The notes beneath the pieces are model-generated. The model saw nothing but the letters and a program-made list of their open reading frames with translations, was not told where the DNA came from and did not search any database. The position numbers and the translations under genes were made by a program. 64,000 nucleotides of DNA, from NCBI GenBank assembly GCA_019752575.1, contig JAIELW010000004.1:248001-312000 (forward strand), read 5' to 3'. Every line of letters begins with the position of its first letter. The stretch's first letter is position 1. Positions 1-8,970 of the stretch are shown here, one piece after another. The stretch is from Xanthobacteraceae bacterium. Lineage in GTDB: Bacteria > Pseudomonadota > Alphaproteobacteria > Rhizobiales > Xanthobacteraceae.

Positions 1-276
1 ATGGATCAGCGCGCCGTGACGCGGCGCAAAGTATTTCGTCAGCCAGTGTGCGTAAGCATACCCGAGCAGAAGCGCCGCCTGAAAAAACACCATCGCGACC
101 GACCAGATCGCGGGCGCGCCGCCGAGTTTCGGCAGCACCATCTTCGTGAACATCGGCTGCACGGCAAAAAGCAGCAGCGCGGAGACGAAAAGCGTCGCCG
201 CGAAAATAGCGGGCGCGCTGCGGAAAAGCCGGGACGCGACCGGTTGGGCTTGCGGGGCGGCTTCGATGGATGACAT
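1..276 (-). CDS. N-terminus of a membrane spermidine-synthase-like protein (partial)
   Basis: An open minus-strand frame starts at ATG 276 and runs off the left edge of the window, so only the first 92 residues are present. A hydrophobic segment lies near residues 19-38 (FAATLFVSALLLFAVQPMF). It is followed by KMVLPKLGGAPAIW, VFFQAALLLGYAYAH and WLTKYF. This pattern (QPMF.K..LP.LGG.PA.W...VFFQ..LL.GY.YAH) is what I know from the N-terminal membrane half of fused MFS/spermidine-synthase-like proteins. The aminopropyltransferase domain would lie outside the window, so activity cannot be judged. The gene is oriented like ratA/lipA but separated from them by a 69-base gap. Confidence 0.72.
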   Translation of the reverse strand, partial: MSSIEAAPQAQPVASRLFRSAPAIFAATLFVSALLLFAVQPMFTKMVLPKLGGAPAIWSVAMVFFQAALLLGYAYAHWLTKYFAPRHGALIH

Positions 277-345
277 GCGGCTCGCATGGGCTCCGGGAAT
301 CGGGCCCATGCCTTATCGCCAATGTCTTAAATTGCCTTTACGGGC

Positions 346-807
346 TTAAAGCGCCTTTTCCCGGTAGATTTTGTCAGCCCGCTTCTCAAAGGCTTCGGCA
401 AAGCGCCGGAAAGCGGAATCGAACAAGGCGCCCATCACCAGCCCGAGCATCTTCGACCTGAATTCGTAGGCAATGAAGAAATCGGCCTCCGAGGAATTCT
501 CGCCCTCCGGCCGGAAGCGCCAACGGTTCTCGAGATGCGAAAACGGGCCGTCGAGATACTCGACCAGAATAGCGAGCTTCGGCCGGTCGAGCGTGACCCG
601 GCTCGAGAATGTCTCACGGATCAGCTTATAGGCGACCGTCATATCCGCAATGATGATCTCGACACCCTCCGCCTCGCCGCTGCGTTTGCGCACATAGAGG
701 CTTTCGCACATCGGCACGAATTCGGGATAGCGCTCCACGTCAGCGACGAGATCGAACATCTTCGCCGCCGAGTGCTTCACGCGGCGCGTGGTGCGATAGG
801 AGTGCAT
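346..807 (-). CDS. RatA/COQ10-family START-domain protein
   Basis: This 153-residue single-domain protein has the polyketide cyclase/START fold signature of the COQ10/RatA family. The N-terminal part reads TTRRVKHSAAKMFDLVADVERYPEFVPMC in outline, the middle has DGPFSHLENRWRF, and the end has FEFRS-like YEFRSKMLGLVMG. COQ10 homologues bind ubiquinone and support respiration, and RatA of E. coli was described as a ribosome-associated toxin. The sequence alone does not decide between these. It lies just downstream of lipA on the same strand (17 bases apart), a neighbourhood that fits a respiratory rather than a toxin role; that is inference. No partner antitoxin gene is adjacent. Confidence 0.85.
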   Translation of the reverse strand: MHSYRTTRRVKHSAAKMFDLVADVERYPEFVPMCESLYVRKRSGEAEGVEIIIADMTVAYKLIRETFSSRVTLDRPKLAILVEYLDGPFSHLENRWRFRPEGENSSEADFFIAYEFRSKMLGLVMGALFDSAFRRFAEAFEKRADKIYREKAL

Positions 808-824
808 CGGGTTTAGCCGCGCGT

Positions 825-1775
825 TTACGCGTTCTCGCGCGCTGCGCGCAACTTCTCGAAGTCCTCGCCGGCATGATGCGACGAGCGCGTCAGCGGCGAC
901 GACGACACCATCAGGAAGCCTTTGGCGCGCGCGATCGCCGCCAAATTTTCGAACTCGTCCGGCGTGACATAACGCACGATCGGGTGATGCTTGCGGCTGG
1001 GCTGAAGATACTGGCCGATGGTGATGAAATCGACCTCCGCCGAGCGCAGGTCGTCCATCACCTGCAGGACTTCGTTCCGCTCCTCGCCCAAGCCCACCAT
1101 GATGCCGGACTTTGTAAACATGCGCGGGTTCAATTCCTTCACACGCTGGAGCAGTCGCAGCGAATGGAAGTACCGCGCGCCCGGCCGCACGGGCAGATAG
1201 AGCGACGGCACGGTTTCGAGATTGTGGTTAAAGACATCCGGTGTCGCCTCAACAACAACTTCAAGCGCGCCGTCCTTGCGCAGAAAATCCGGCGTCAGCA
1301 CTTCGACGGTCGTTTCCGGATTGTGCTTGCGGATCGCACGAATGGTCTGCGCGAAATGCTCTGCGCCGCCGTCTGAGAGATCGTCGCGGTCGACCGAAGT
1401 TACGACGACATGCTTCAGACCGAGCTTGGCTGTCGCCTCAGCAACTTTCTCGGGCTCGTCCGCGTCGAGCGCTCCCGGCAACCCGGTCTTCACATTGCAG
1501 AACGAGCACGCGCGCGTGCAGGTGTCGCCCATGATGAGGAAGGTCGCGTGCTTTTGTGCCCAGCACTCGCCGATATTCGGGCACGACGCTTCCTCGCAGA
1601 CCGTATGCAGACCGCCCGCGCGCACGAGCCGCGCGGTCTCGCTAAACGCGCCCGGTCCCGGCGCGCGCACGCGGATCCAGTCGGGCTTCGGCAGCAACGC
1701 CGAATCCGCCCGGTGCGCCTTTTCAGGATGGCGCGGCCGGGCGTTTTTCTTCAGCGTGTCGATGACGACGGTCAT
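825..1775 (-). CDS. lipA: Lipoyl synthase
   Basis: LipA is a radical-SAM enzyme that inserts two sulfur atoms into protein-bound octanoyl groups to make lipoate. At 316 residues it has the normal length. The auxiliary cluster cysteines are visible at residues 60, 65 and 71 ([12 protein letters not shown]). The radical-SAM CxxxCxxC motif is at 86, 90 and 93 (CTRACSFC), and the C-terminal RSSHHAG serine motif is near residue 300. It is in a minus-strand run with lpdA and the GlsB-like gene. Its products are the lipoyl groups used by PdhB and PdhC encoded in this window. Start at ATG 1775 gives the usual N-terminus. Confidence 0.97.
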   Translation of the reverse strand: MTVVIDTLKKNARPRHPEKAHRADSALLPKPDWIRVRAPGPGAFSETARLVRAGGLHTVCEEASCPNIGECWAQKHATFLIMGDTCTRACSFCNVKTGLPGALDADEPEKVAEATAKLGLKHVVVTSVDRDDLSDGGAEHFAQTIRAIRKHNPETTVEVLTPDFLRKDGALEVVVEATPDVFNHNLETVPSLYLPVRPGARYFHSLRLLQRVKELNPRMFTKSGIMVGLGEERNEVLQVMDDLRSAEVDFITIGQYLQPSRKHHPIVRYVTPDEFENLAAIARAKGFLMVSSSPLTRSSHHAGEDFEKLRAARENA

Positions 1776-1790
1776 GCTTCTTGCGTTATC

Positions 1791-2078
1791 TCACATTGTC
1801 GAACGGCGGCTCTGGATCATGCGCCAGGCGAAGATAAGAATGATCGCACCGATACTGGCAGCGATCAGCCCGCGCCAGAAACCGAAAACCTGAATCTGCG
1901 CGACTTCAGCGAGCTTGTTGCCGACGAACGCACCGGCAACGCCAACGATCAAATTGGTGAACAGGCCGTGGTTGCTCGAAGTCACCTTCTCCGCGATCCA
2001 GCCGGCGATCAGGCCGATGATGAGTGTCAGAAAGAAGCCGGTGGTCGGGTTGCCGAGCAGCGTTTGTGCGTCGTTCAT
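1791..2078 (-). CDS. GlsB/YeaQ/YmgE-family small membrane protein
   Basis: This 95-residue protein is very hydrophobic, with three predicted membrane segments separated by short loops. The central glycine-rich part (LIVGVAGAFVGNKLA) and the N-terminal LTLIIGLIAGWIAEKV are typical of the transglycosylase-associated family, also called GlsB/YeaQ/YmgE stress-response proteins. The molecular function of the family is unknown. It sits between lpdA and lipA with gaps of 35 and 15 bases, so co-transcription is likely. Nothing in the sequence links it to lipoate metabolism beyond position. Confidence 0.85.
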   Translation of the reverse strand: MNDAQTLLGNPTTGFFLTLIIGLIAGWIAEKVTSSNHGLFTNLIVGVAGAFVGNKLAEVAQIQVFGFWRGLIAASIGAIILIFAWRMIQSRRSTM

Positions 2079-2113
2079 CGTGTCACCCCATTGTTAAAAA
2101 TGCATCGACTCGA

Positions 2114-3508
2114 TCATACATGAATCACGCGGCCATAGGCATCCATCACGCTCTCATGCATCATTTCGGAGAGCGTCGGATGCGGGAACACCGCGTGGAT
2201 CAGTTCTTCTTCTGTGGTCTCGCAGTTCATCGCGATCACAAAGCCCTGGATCAGCTCGGTGACTTCCGCGCCGATCATATGCGCGCCAATCAGTTCCCCG
2301 GTCTTCTTGTCGAAGATCGTCTTGACGAAGCCCTCGGTCTCGCCGAGCGCGATCGCCTTGCCGTTGCCCATGAACGGGAAACGCCCGACGCGGATTTCGC
2401 GCTTTTCTTCTTTCGCGCGCTTCTCGGTAAGGCCAACTGACGCGATCTGCGGGTGACAATAGGTGCAGCCGGGAATCCGGTTCTTCTCCATCGGATGCGG
2501 CTTCAGCCCCTTGATCGCTTCCACGCAGATGACGCCTTCATGTTCGGCCTTGTGTGCGAGCATCGGCGGGCCTGCCACGTCGCCGATGGCATAGATGCCG
2601 GCGACATTCGTCTTGCCGTAGCTGTCGGTGACGATGGTGCCGCGATCGATCTTCACGCCGAGCGCTTCGAGCCCGAGGTTCTCGATGTTGCCGGCGACGC
2701 CGACCGCCGAGATCACGCGCTCGTATTCGATGGTCTGCGCCTTGCCCTTGCCGTCGTCGATGGTGGCAATAACCGAGTTCGATTTTTTGTCGAGTTTCGT
2801 CACCTTCGTGCCGGTGAGGATCTTGATGCCCTGTTTCTCGAAACGCTTGCGCGCGAAGGCGGCAACTTCCTCGTCCTCGACCGGAAGGATTTGCGGCAGC
2901 ACTTCCACAACGGTCACTTCCGAACCCATCGTGCGGAAGAAAGAAGCGAACTCGATTCCGATCGCGCCCGAGCCGATCACGAGCAACGACTTCGGCATGC
3001 TTGAAGGCACCATCGCCTCGAAATAAGTCCAGATCAGTTTCTTGTCCGGCTCGATGCCCGGCAGCACCCGCGGCCGCGCGCCGGTCGCGACGATGATGTG
3101 CTTCGCCTGATACGTGCCGGCACCCTTCCCGGTAACCGTCACGGTTCCCGGCTTCGCAATCTTCGCCTCGCCGTCGATCACCGCGATCTTGTTCTTCTTC
3201 ATCAGAAAGCCGACGCCGCCGTTGAGCTGCTTTGCAACCGCGCGCGAGCGCGCGACGACCGCCGCCGCATCGAAGGAAACATTGGAGGCCGAGAGGCCGT
3301 AATCCTTCGCATGCTGCATGTAGTGATAAATTTCGGCGGAGCGCAGAAGCGCCTTCGTGGGAATGCATCCCCAGTTGAGACAGATGCCTCCGAGATGGGC
3401 ACGCTCAACGACCGCGGTCTTGAAACCAAGCTGTGCGGATCGGATCCCGGCGACATAGCCGCCCGGACCGCCGCCGATAATCAGCACATCGAAATTCGTT
3501 TCCGCCAT
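2114..3508 (-). CDS. lpdA: Dihydrolipoyl dehydrogenase (E3)
   Basis: E3 reoxidises dihydrolipoamide on the E2 arm and reduces NAD+. The FAD-binding GGGPGGYVAG motif is near residues 12-21. The redox-active cysteine pair is at 43 and 48 (CLNWGCIPTKA). A second Rossmann motif (GSGAIGIEFA) and the FAD motif IYAIGDVAG follow, and the catalytic His-Glu pair is at about 443 and 448 (HPTLSE). I use ATG 3508 (MAETNFDVLI), not the in-frame start 14 codons upstream, because family members start just before the FAD motif. The protein is then 464 residues, the normal size. It belongs with pdhABC 4 kb away. Confidence 0.96.
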   Translation of the reverse strand: MAETNFDVLIIGGGPGGYVAGIRSAQLGFKTAVVERAHLGGICLNWGCIPTKALLRSAEIYHYMQHAKDYGLSASNVSFDAAAVVARSRAVAKQLNGGVGFLMKKNKIAVIDGEAKIAKPGTVTVTGKGAGTYQAKHIIVATGARPRVLPGIEPDKKLIWTYFEAMVPSSMPKSLLVIGSGAIGIEFASFFRTMGSEVTVVEVLPQILPVEDEEVAAFARKRFEKQGIKILTGTKVTKLDKKSNSVIATIDDGKGKAQTIEYERVISAVGVAGNIENLGLEALGVKIDRGTIVTDSYGKTNVAGIYAIGDVAGPPMLAHKAEHEGVICVEAIKGLKPHPMEKNRIPGCTYCHPQIASVGLTEKRAKEEKREIRVGRFPFMGNGKAIALGETEGFVKTIFDKKTGELIGAHMIGAEVTELIQGFVIAMNCETTEEELIHAVFPHPTLSEMMHESVMDAYGRVIHV

Positions 3509-3719
3509 GTTGCAGTGCCCACTCCGGTTTGCCGTGCATTTAGCAGGCAAAGCCCCGCAGAGTCAGCCGCGGCGCGGAACAACAGCCCTGCCGCATCTGC
3601 ATATGACGGCGCCGTAATTGTACGGCAAGGCTTGTAGAAACCGCCCCCGCCCGCGTACCCTCCCCGCCAAGAAGAACAAGCGGCCGGCCACTGCGCCTTC
3701 CGCATTTGGGAGAGGACTA

Positions 3720-4679
3720 ATGAAACGCCATACGACTGCGGCTGTGCTCGCGTTGGGCATCGCCGTCGCTATCGCTACGCCCGCCGCTTCCCAGGAAAAG
3801 CGCGACATCCGCCTCATGACCGGCCCCCAGGGCGGCGTGTGGGTGCCGCTCGGCGGCCAGTTGAAAGATCTGTGGGAGAAGGCGATTCCGGGCTTGAGCG
3901 TTCTTTCGCTGCCGGGCGCCGGCATCGCCAACGTTCGCGGTCTCGAAGAGGGCAAGGCGGACGTCGGCTTCGGCAACTCGATCTCGACGGTCGATGCGCT
4001 CGCCGGCCGCGAGCCGTTCAATAAGCCGCACAAGAACGTCTGCAACATCGCGACGCTCTATCCGCAGTATTATCAACTCGTCGTCCGCGCCGACGCGAAC
4101 ATCAATTCCGTCGCCGACCTGAAGGGCAAGGGCGTGACCACGCAGCAGCGCGGCAACACCGGCGAGCTGATCACCAAGCAGCTCCTCCAGGTCCATGGCC
4201 TGACCTACAACGACGTGAAGATGAGCTTCGTGTCTTATACGGACTCCGTCTCGCAGATGCAGGACGGTCACGCCGTTGCGTTCGGTCTCGGCACCGCGAT
4301 CCCGGCGGGCTCGGTGATGGACCTCGCCTCCGCGCGCGACATCAAGCTCGTCGACCTGTCGTCGAGCCTCGCCGGCATGAAGAAGCTGAACCCCGGCTAT
4401 ACGCTCGTGACCGTGCCGGGCAAGACCTATCCGAAGAACGACAAGGACGTGCAGGTGATCGGCTATGCAACGCACCTGGTCGCGTCCTGCAACTTGCCGG
4501 AAGACGTCGTTTACACGATGACCAAGACCATCGCACAGAACATTCCGCAGCTCGCGCTCTTGAACAAGGCGATGACCGGCCTGACGCCGAAGCAGATGGC
4601 GGAAGACATCGGCATCCCGTTCCACAAGGGTGCGGCCCGCTTCTATAAAGAGTCGGGCGTAAACGTCGTCACCAACTAA
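3720..4679 (+). CDS. TAXI-type TRAP transporter solute-binding protein
   Basis: This 319-residue periplasmic receptor has a signal peptide (MKRHTTAAVLALGIAVAIA, cleavage expected around residue 23-24). The mature part has the TAXI-family pattern: RLMTGPQGGVWVPLGG, a segment on LEEGKADVGFGNSIST, and VADLKGKGVTTQQRGN. The start is ATG 3720, supported by GGGAGAGGA just upstream. It is divergent from lpdA across 211 bases. A terminator-like hairpin lies between it and the permease gene, which would favour more receptor than permease. TAXI receptors often bind glutamate or other carboxylates; the ligand here is not predictable. Confidence 0.93.
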   Translation: MKRHTTAAVLALGIAVAIATPAASQEKRDIRLMTGPQGGVWVPLGGQLKDLWEKAIPGLSVLSLPGAGIANVRGLEEGKADVGFGNSISTVDALAGREPFNKPHKNVCNIATLYPQYYQLVVRADANINSVADLKGKGVTTQQRGNTGELITKQLLQVHGLTYNDVKMSFVSYTDSVSQMQDGHAVAFGLGTAIPAGSVMDLASARDIKLVDLSSSLAGMKKLNPGYTLVTVPGKTYPKNDKDVQVIGYATHLVASCNLPEDVVYTMTKTIAQNIPQLALLNKAMTGLTPKQMAEDIGIPFHKGAARFYKESGVNVVTN

Positions 4680-4691
4680 ACTGAATAACGC

Positions 4692-4727
4692 GCGGCCCGG
4701 ATAACCTCCGGGCCGCTTTCCTGTTTT
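4692..4727 (+). terminator. Hairpin with U-rich tail between TRAP receptor and permease genes
   Basis: A perfect 9-bp stem (GCGGCCCGG at 4692-4700 with CCGGGCCGC at 4708-4716) is followed by TTTCCTGTTTT. It lies 12 bases after the receptor stop codon and 28 bases before the permease start. It probably acts as a partial terminator or 3'-end stabiliser inside the operon. Confidence 0.7.
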
Positions 4728-4744
4728 AGACCGGCGAAAATTCC

Positions 4745-7021
4745 ATGACTCTTGCGCGAACTCACTCGGCAGCCATCCGCCTCTTCATCGTGCTCGTTTC
4801 GGTCGCGATGGTGCTCTATCACTCATGGGTCATTCTCGCCGGTCCGCCCGAAGCGATCGTGTTCCGCGCGACCCATCTCCTGTTCGCGCTGCTACTCGCG
4901 TATTTGATCTATTCGAGCACATGGCGTCCTGACGCGAGACCAACGGGACCTTTCGGCTATTTCTGGCTCGCAGTTTCCGCGTTGCCGCTGTTCTACATCG
5001 TCTTTCGCGCCGGACACTATTTCCCGCGCATCGCCGGCAGCGTGCCGATGTCGACCAACGACGCCGTCGTCGTGACGCTGGCATTCTTCGCCTTGCTGGA
5101 GTTTGCGAAATACTTTTTCTACCGGCACCCGGTCGAGAAAAAATATCCCGGACCGTCGCTGCTCGACTATGTGTGGTTGATCGCCGCCGTCGCGCCGCTG
5201 ATCTACATCTTCTGGAACTACAATTACTTCGTCGAGCGCATTTTCTACATCGACGATCTGTCGACGCTCGATGTGATCATGGCGACCTGCTGCATCGTGA
5301 CCGTGCTCGAGTCGACGAAGCGCGTCGTCGAACCGTCGCTGCCGCTGATCTCGATCGCATTCCTCGCCTACGGTCTGTTCTTCGTGAACCTCGAGACGAT
5401 GCGGACGCTCGATCATCTCTACATGACGACGGAAGGCATCTTCGGCCTGCCGATTGCGACCTCCGCGACCTTCGTGCTGATCTTCGTGATCTTCGGCTCC
5501 TTTATGGAGCGCACTGGCACCGGCCAGCTCTTCATGGATTTCGCGATGGCTGCGACCGGCCACACCGCGGGCGGGCCCGGCAAGGTATCGGTCGTATCTT
5601 CGAGCCTGTTCGGCACGATCTCGGGCAGCGCGGTCGCAAACGTAATGGTCGACGGTCCGATTTCAATTCCGCTGATGAAGCGTTCGGGCTTCCCGCCGCA
5701 TTTCGCAGCGGGCGTCGAAGCGACCGCATCGACCGGCGGCCAGATCATGCCGCCGATCATGGGCGCGGCAGCCTTCGTCATGGCCGAAATTCTCGCGGTG
5801 CCTTACGCACAGATCGTTATCTGGGCGATCATTCCGGCGATCCTTTATTACGTCGCCTGCTTCGCCGCTGTTCACTTCGAAGCGAAGCGCCGCGGTATTC
5901 TCGGTGTCCCGCGCTCCGAACTGCCGAAGCTTTCGAACGTATTCCGCGAGCGCGGTCACCTCGCGATCCCGATCCTGATCATTCTCGGCTTCATGTTCGG
6001 CGGCTATAGCGCCCCCTACGCGGCACTGATGGGCACGCTGTTCTGTTTCCCGATCGCATGGTGGGGGCCGCGCGCATTGCTCGTCATGCCGCTGCTGAAC
6101 ATCGTCAAGCTATTCTATCCCGTGCCGCTCGACGTCCCGCACTTTACGTTTACGAGCACGATGTTCACGTACTTCACCGGCATCAGTGTTCCGCTTAACC
6201 CCTGGATCGAAACCGCCATCGTTTCGGCGATTATCATCTGGTGGGATTACCGCTTGCGCACCGCCGGCCGCGCGACCCTTCTTCCTATCAATCCTGCTTC
6301 CATCATCGAAGCCTGCGTCGATGGCGCGAAGAACAGCCTCGGCGTCGCGCTCGCCTGCGCCGCTGCCGGTGTCATGATTGGCGTTATCACGCTTTCGGGC
6401 ATGGGCATCGTGTTCACGCAATATGTCGTCGCACTCTCGCAGAGTTCGCTGTTCATGGCGCTGGTCATGACTGCGATCGCGGGCCTGATTCTCGGCACCG
6501 GGCTGCCGACGACGCCGTCCTACATCATCATGACCGCGCTTCTTATCCCGGCGGTGATGAAACTCGGCGTCATCGAACCCGCCGCGCACATGTTCGCGTT
6601 CTATTACGCGATCCTGTCTTCGATCACGCCGCCGGTCGCACTCGCAGTCTTTGCGGCGGCGGGCCTTGCGAAAGCGGACATGAATAAGAGTAGCTGGGCC
6701 GCGATGAAGATCGGCACCGCCGGCTTCATCATTCCCTTCATGTTCGCTTATCAGCCGGCGCTTTTGATGATCGGCACCTGGCCGGAAATCATCCTTGCCT
6801 TCTGCACGTCATCGGCGGGTATCGCATTTATCGCCGGTTCGTTGCACGGCTATTTCCTGACCAACACGCTGGTGTGGCACCGGATCGCGCTCGGGCTCGC
6901 GGGTTTCCTGCTGATCTTCCCGGGTATCTGGTTCGATCTCGGCGGCTTCGGTTTGGGTGCGGTCGTGCTCGGTCATCAATACATGACGAAGCAGCGCGAG
7001 CGGAAACCGGCGACGCCCTAA
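4745..7021 (+). CDS. TRAP transporter fused permease (DctQ-DctM type, 4TM/12TM)
   Basis: This 758-residue polytopic protein is mostly membrane segments. The N-terminal quarter is the small-permease-like region. The remainder is the large DctM-like permease, with the recognisable GxxxGTISGSAVANVMVDG segment near residue 290 and TGLPTTPSYIIMTALLIPA near residue 590. Fused QM subunits of this size are characteristic partners of TAXI receptors, which fits the gene upstream. It would drive sodium-dependent uptake of the receptor's ligand across the inner membrane. Its stop codon is directly adjacent to the stop codon of the convergent gene at 7022. Confidence 0.94.
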   Translation: MTLARTHSAAIRLFIVLVSVAMVLYHSWVILAGPPEAIVFRATHLLFALLLAYLIYSSTWRPDARPTGPFGYFWLAVSALPLFYIVFRAGHYFPRIAGSVPMSTNDAVVVTLAFFALLEFAKYFFYRHPVEKKYPGPSLLDYVWLIAAVAPLIYIFWNYNYFVERIFYIDDLSTLDVIMATCCIVTVLESTKRVVEPSLPLISIAFLAYGLFFVNLETMRTLDHLYMTTEGIFGLPIATSATFVLIFVIFGSFMERTGTGQLFMDFAMAATGHTAGGPGKVSVVSSSLFGTISGSAVANVMVDGPISIPLMKRSGFPPHFAAGVEATASTGGQIMPPIMGAAAFVMAEILAVPYAQIVIWAIIPAILYYVACFAAVHFEAKRRGILGVPRSELPKLSNVFRERGHLAIPILIILGFMFGGYSAPYAALMGTLFCFPIAWWGPRALLVMPLLNIVKLFYPVPLDVPHFTFTSTMFTYFTGISVPLNPWIETAIVSAIIIWWDYRLRTAGRATLLPINPASIIEACVDGAKNSLGVALACAAAGVMIGVITLSGMGIVFTQYVVALSQSSLFMALVMTAIAGLILGTGLPTTPSYIIMTALLIPAVMKLGVIEPAAHMFAFYYAILSSITPPVALAVFAAAGLAKADMNKSSWAAMKIGTAGFIIPFMFAYQPALLMIGTWPEIILAFCTSSAGIAFIAGSLHGYFLTNTLVWHRIALGLAGFLLIFPGIWFDLGGFGLGAVVLGHQYMTKQRERKPATP

Positions 7022-7549
7022 TCAGAGCCGCTTCGTCGCGCTCTGCACGCAGTCGCCGTTCATCGTGCCGAACAGTTCGTCGGCCTTTGCGAACAGCCGG
7101 GCGCTGTCGCCGGTCTGCATCTTGTGCGCAAGATCGACGATGCGCGTCAGCTCGTTGGAGAGCGCGGTGTATTGCGCACGTTTCTCTTCGCCCTGAAAAT
7201 TGGCGAGGAAGGTTCCAAGGGCAGCGAAACGGCTGACCGAATTTAGCGCCTCCGAAGACGCGGCGGTCACGGCCGGCGCGTTGGGATTCTTCTCGCGCTC
7301 TAGCGCGGAAGAGAGCGCGGACGTGCGGAATTTGATCTGGAAATATGCGTCGATCAGGTCCTTGCACGTGCGCGCGGTCTCGCCGCGCGACACGCTGGTC
7401 TGGATCAACTCGACATAGCGCGTGTTGAGATAGGCCTGGTACATCGTCGCGACCAGCGAGAGCGCGGCGACGAAGAACGAGATGTAGGCGAAGATATTCG
7501 CGTTACCTTTCTCGGCAGGTTGCTGTTTTGGCTTCTGCGTTCTTGCCAT
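7022..7549 (-). CDS. Hypothetical protein with one N-terminal membrane segment
   Basis: Family not recognised. The 175-residue protein has a basic N-terminus (MARTQKPKQQ), one membrane helix near residues 18-40 (IFAYISFFVAALSLVATMYQ) and a long helical soluble region. The latter includes a CKDLIDAYFQIKF stretch and ends near a second cysteine (NGDCVQSATKRL). An in-frame ATG at 7579 would add 10 residues, and neither start has a convincing ribosome site. The gene follows pdhC by 31 bases (1 base with the longer start), so it is probably transcribed with the pdh genes. It converges with the TRAP permease gene without any gap. Confidence 0.72.
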   Translation of the reverse strand: MARTQKPKQQPAEKGNANIFAYISFFVAALSLVATMYQAYLNTRYVELIQTSVSRGETARTCKDLIDAYFQIKFRTSALSSALEREKNPNAPAVTAASSEALNSVSRFAALGTFLANFQGEEKRAQYTALSNELTRIVDLAHKMQTGDSARLFAKADELFGTMNGDCVQSATKRL

Positions 7550-7580
7550 GACCGTGCTTTCTTTGTCCTTCCACAGCATA

Positions 7581-8960
7581 TCACGCCATCAGCGAAAGCG
7601 GCTTTTCGATCGCCTCGCGGAAGGCGGCGAGCAGCTGCGCGCCGAGCGCGCCATCGACCGCACGGTGATCGCAGGAAAGGGTCACCGTCATCATATTGGC
7701 CGCAACGATCTGGCCGTCCCGGACGACCGCGCGCTCTTCACCCGCGCCGACCGCGAGGATGGTCGCATGCGGCGGGTTGATCACAGCCGCGAAGTCCTTG
7801 ACGCCGTACATGCCGAGATTGGAGATCGCGGTCGTGCCGCCCTGGAATTCGTTGGGCTTGAGCTTTTTCGTCTTCGCACGCGCGGCGTAATCCTTCATCT
7901 CGTTCGAGATCGCGGAGAGCGATTTGCCCTCGGCGCGGCGGATCACGGGCGTGACCAGCCCGCCCGGAATCGCGACGGCAACGCCGATGTCCGAGTGCTT
8001 ATGACGAAGCATTGCGCTTTCGGTCCAGGTCGCGTTCGCATCCGGCACTTTCTGGAGCGCGACTGCCATCGCCTTGATGACGAAGTCGTTCACCGAAAGT
8101 TTGAAAGTCGGCTTGCCGTCCTTGTCCTGCGGCGCGGTCGCGTTGATTTCCTCGCGTACGCGCAAGAGCGAGCCGATGTCGCAATCTGCGGTCAGATAGA
8201 AATGCGGGATTGTGAGCTTCGACTCTAAGAGACGTCGCGCAATCGTCTTGCGCATAGAGTCGTGCGGCACGCTCTCGTAAGAGCCTGCTTCGTAAAGCGC
8301 GCGGATCTGGTCGTCGCTCGGAACGGAAATACCCGGCACGGTCCCGCCGGAGGGCGCCGAGGGTGCGCGCATCTGCGCGCCGCCGGTGCGTGCGCTCTCG
8401 ATGTCGCGCGCGATGATACGCCCGCGCGGGCCGGTGCCGCTCACGCGCGCAAGATCGATGTTCGCGTCTTTCGCGAGACGCCGCGCCAGCGGCGAAGAGA
8501 ATACGCGCCCGCCGCTGCCGTTATTCAGAGCCCCCTCACCCGCCGCGCTTCGCGCGACGACCTCTCCCCCTCGGGGAGAGGTTGAAGCCGTGACCGCCGC
8601 ACTGCCTGCTCCCTCTCTCCGTTGGGGAGAGGGTTGGGGTGAGGGGGTACTGCTTTGCTTTTGCGTCTGCGGTTTCGGCGCGGATGACGAGGCTTTCGCC
8701 GCGGCGCTCGCGTCTTCGCCTTCTTCGGCGAGCACCGCGATCACCTGATTGACCGGAACGTCGGCGGTGCCTTCCGGCACCATGATCTTCGCGATCGTAC
8801 CCTCATCGACCGCCTCGACTTCCATGGTCGCCTTATCGGTCTCGATCTCGGCGATCACGTCGCCCGCTTTGACCTTGTCGCCCTCTTTCTTCAGCCACTT
8901 CGCAAGTTTGCCCTTCTCCATCGTGGGCGACAGCGCGGGCATGAGGATGTTGACGGGCAT
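7581..8960 (-). CDS. pdhC: Pyruvate dehydrogenase E2 (dihydrolipoyllysine acetyltransferase)
   Basis: E2 transfers acetyl groups from the lipoyl arm to CoA and forms the core of the complex. At 459 residues it has one lipoyl domain with the lipoylated lysine at 43 ([12 protein letters not shown]). A low-complexity linker follows, then a peripheral subunit-binding domain around 150-190 ([17 protein letters not shown]). The catalytic domain carries the HxxxD motif at His432/Asp436 ([11 protein letters not shown]). The linker around residues 105-144 is unusual: it is encoded by a 117-base palindromic element read in frame ([15 protein letters not shown] and following). It lies 10 bases after pdhB. 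Confidence 0.96.
   Translation of the reverse strand: MPVNILMPALSPTMEKGKLAKWLKKEGDKVKAGDVIAEIETDKATMEVEAVDEGTIAKIMVPEGTADVPVNQVIAVLAEEGEDASAAAKASSSAPKPQTQKQSSTPSPQPSPQRREGAGSAAVTASTSPRGGEVVARSAAGEGALNNGSGGRVFSSPLARRLAKDANIDLARVSGTGPRGRIIARDIESARTGGAQMRAPSAPSGGTVPGISVPSDDQIRALYEAGSYESVPHDSMRKTIARRLLESKLTIPHFYLTADCDIGSLLRVREEINATAPQDKDGKPTFKLSVNDFVIKAMAVALQKVPDANATWTESAMLRHKHSDIGVAVAIPGGLVTPVIRRAEGKSLSAISNEMKDYAARAKTKKLKPNEFQGGTTAISNLGMYGVKDFAAVINPPHATILAVGAGEERAVVRDGQIVAANMMTVTLSCDHRAVDGALGAQLLAAFREAIEKPLSLMA
8531..8647. repeat. 117-bp palindromic repeat element inside pdhC
   Basis: The outer 10-bp arms are perfect inverted repeats (CCCCCTCACC at 8531-8540, GGTGAGGGGG at 8638-8647). Two inner hairpins lie inside: ACCTCTCCCC/GGGGAGAGGT at 8560-8569 and 8573-8582 (perfect), and 8611-8620 with 8624-8633 (one mismatch). 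The length is exactly 39 codons and keeps the pdhC frame open. The CTCTCCCC...GGGGAGAG core resembles intergenic palindromes that I recall as common in rhizobial genomes. Confidence 0.88.
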
Positions 8961-8970
8961 CGCGCGAACC

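Noticed and set aside
346-807. Toxin-antitoxin pair based on RatA naming
   Set aside because: No antitoxin partner gene is adjacent, and the COQ10-type START fold and position beside lipA fit a respiratory role.
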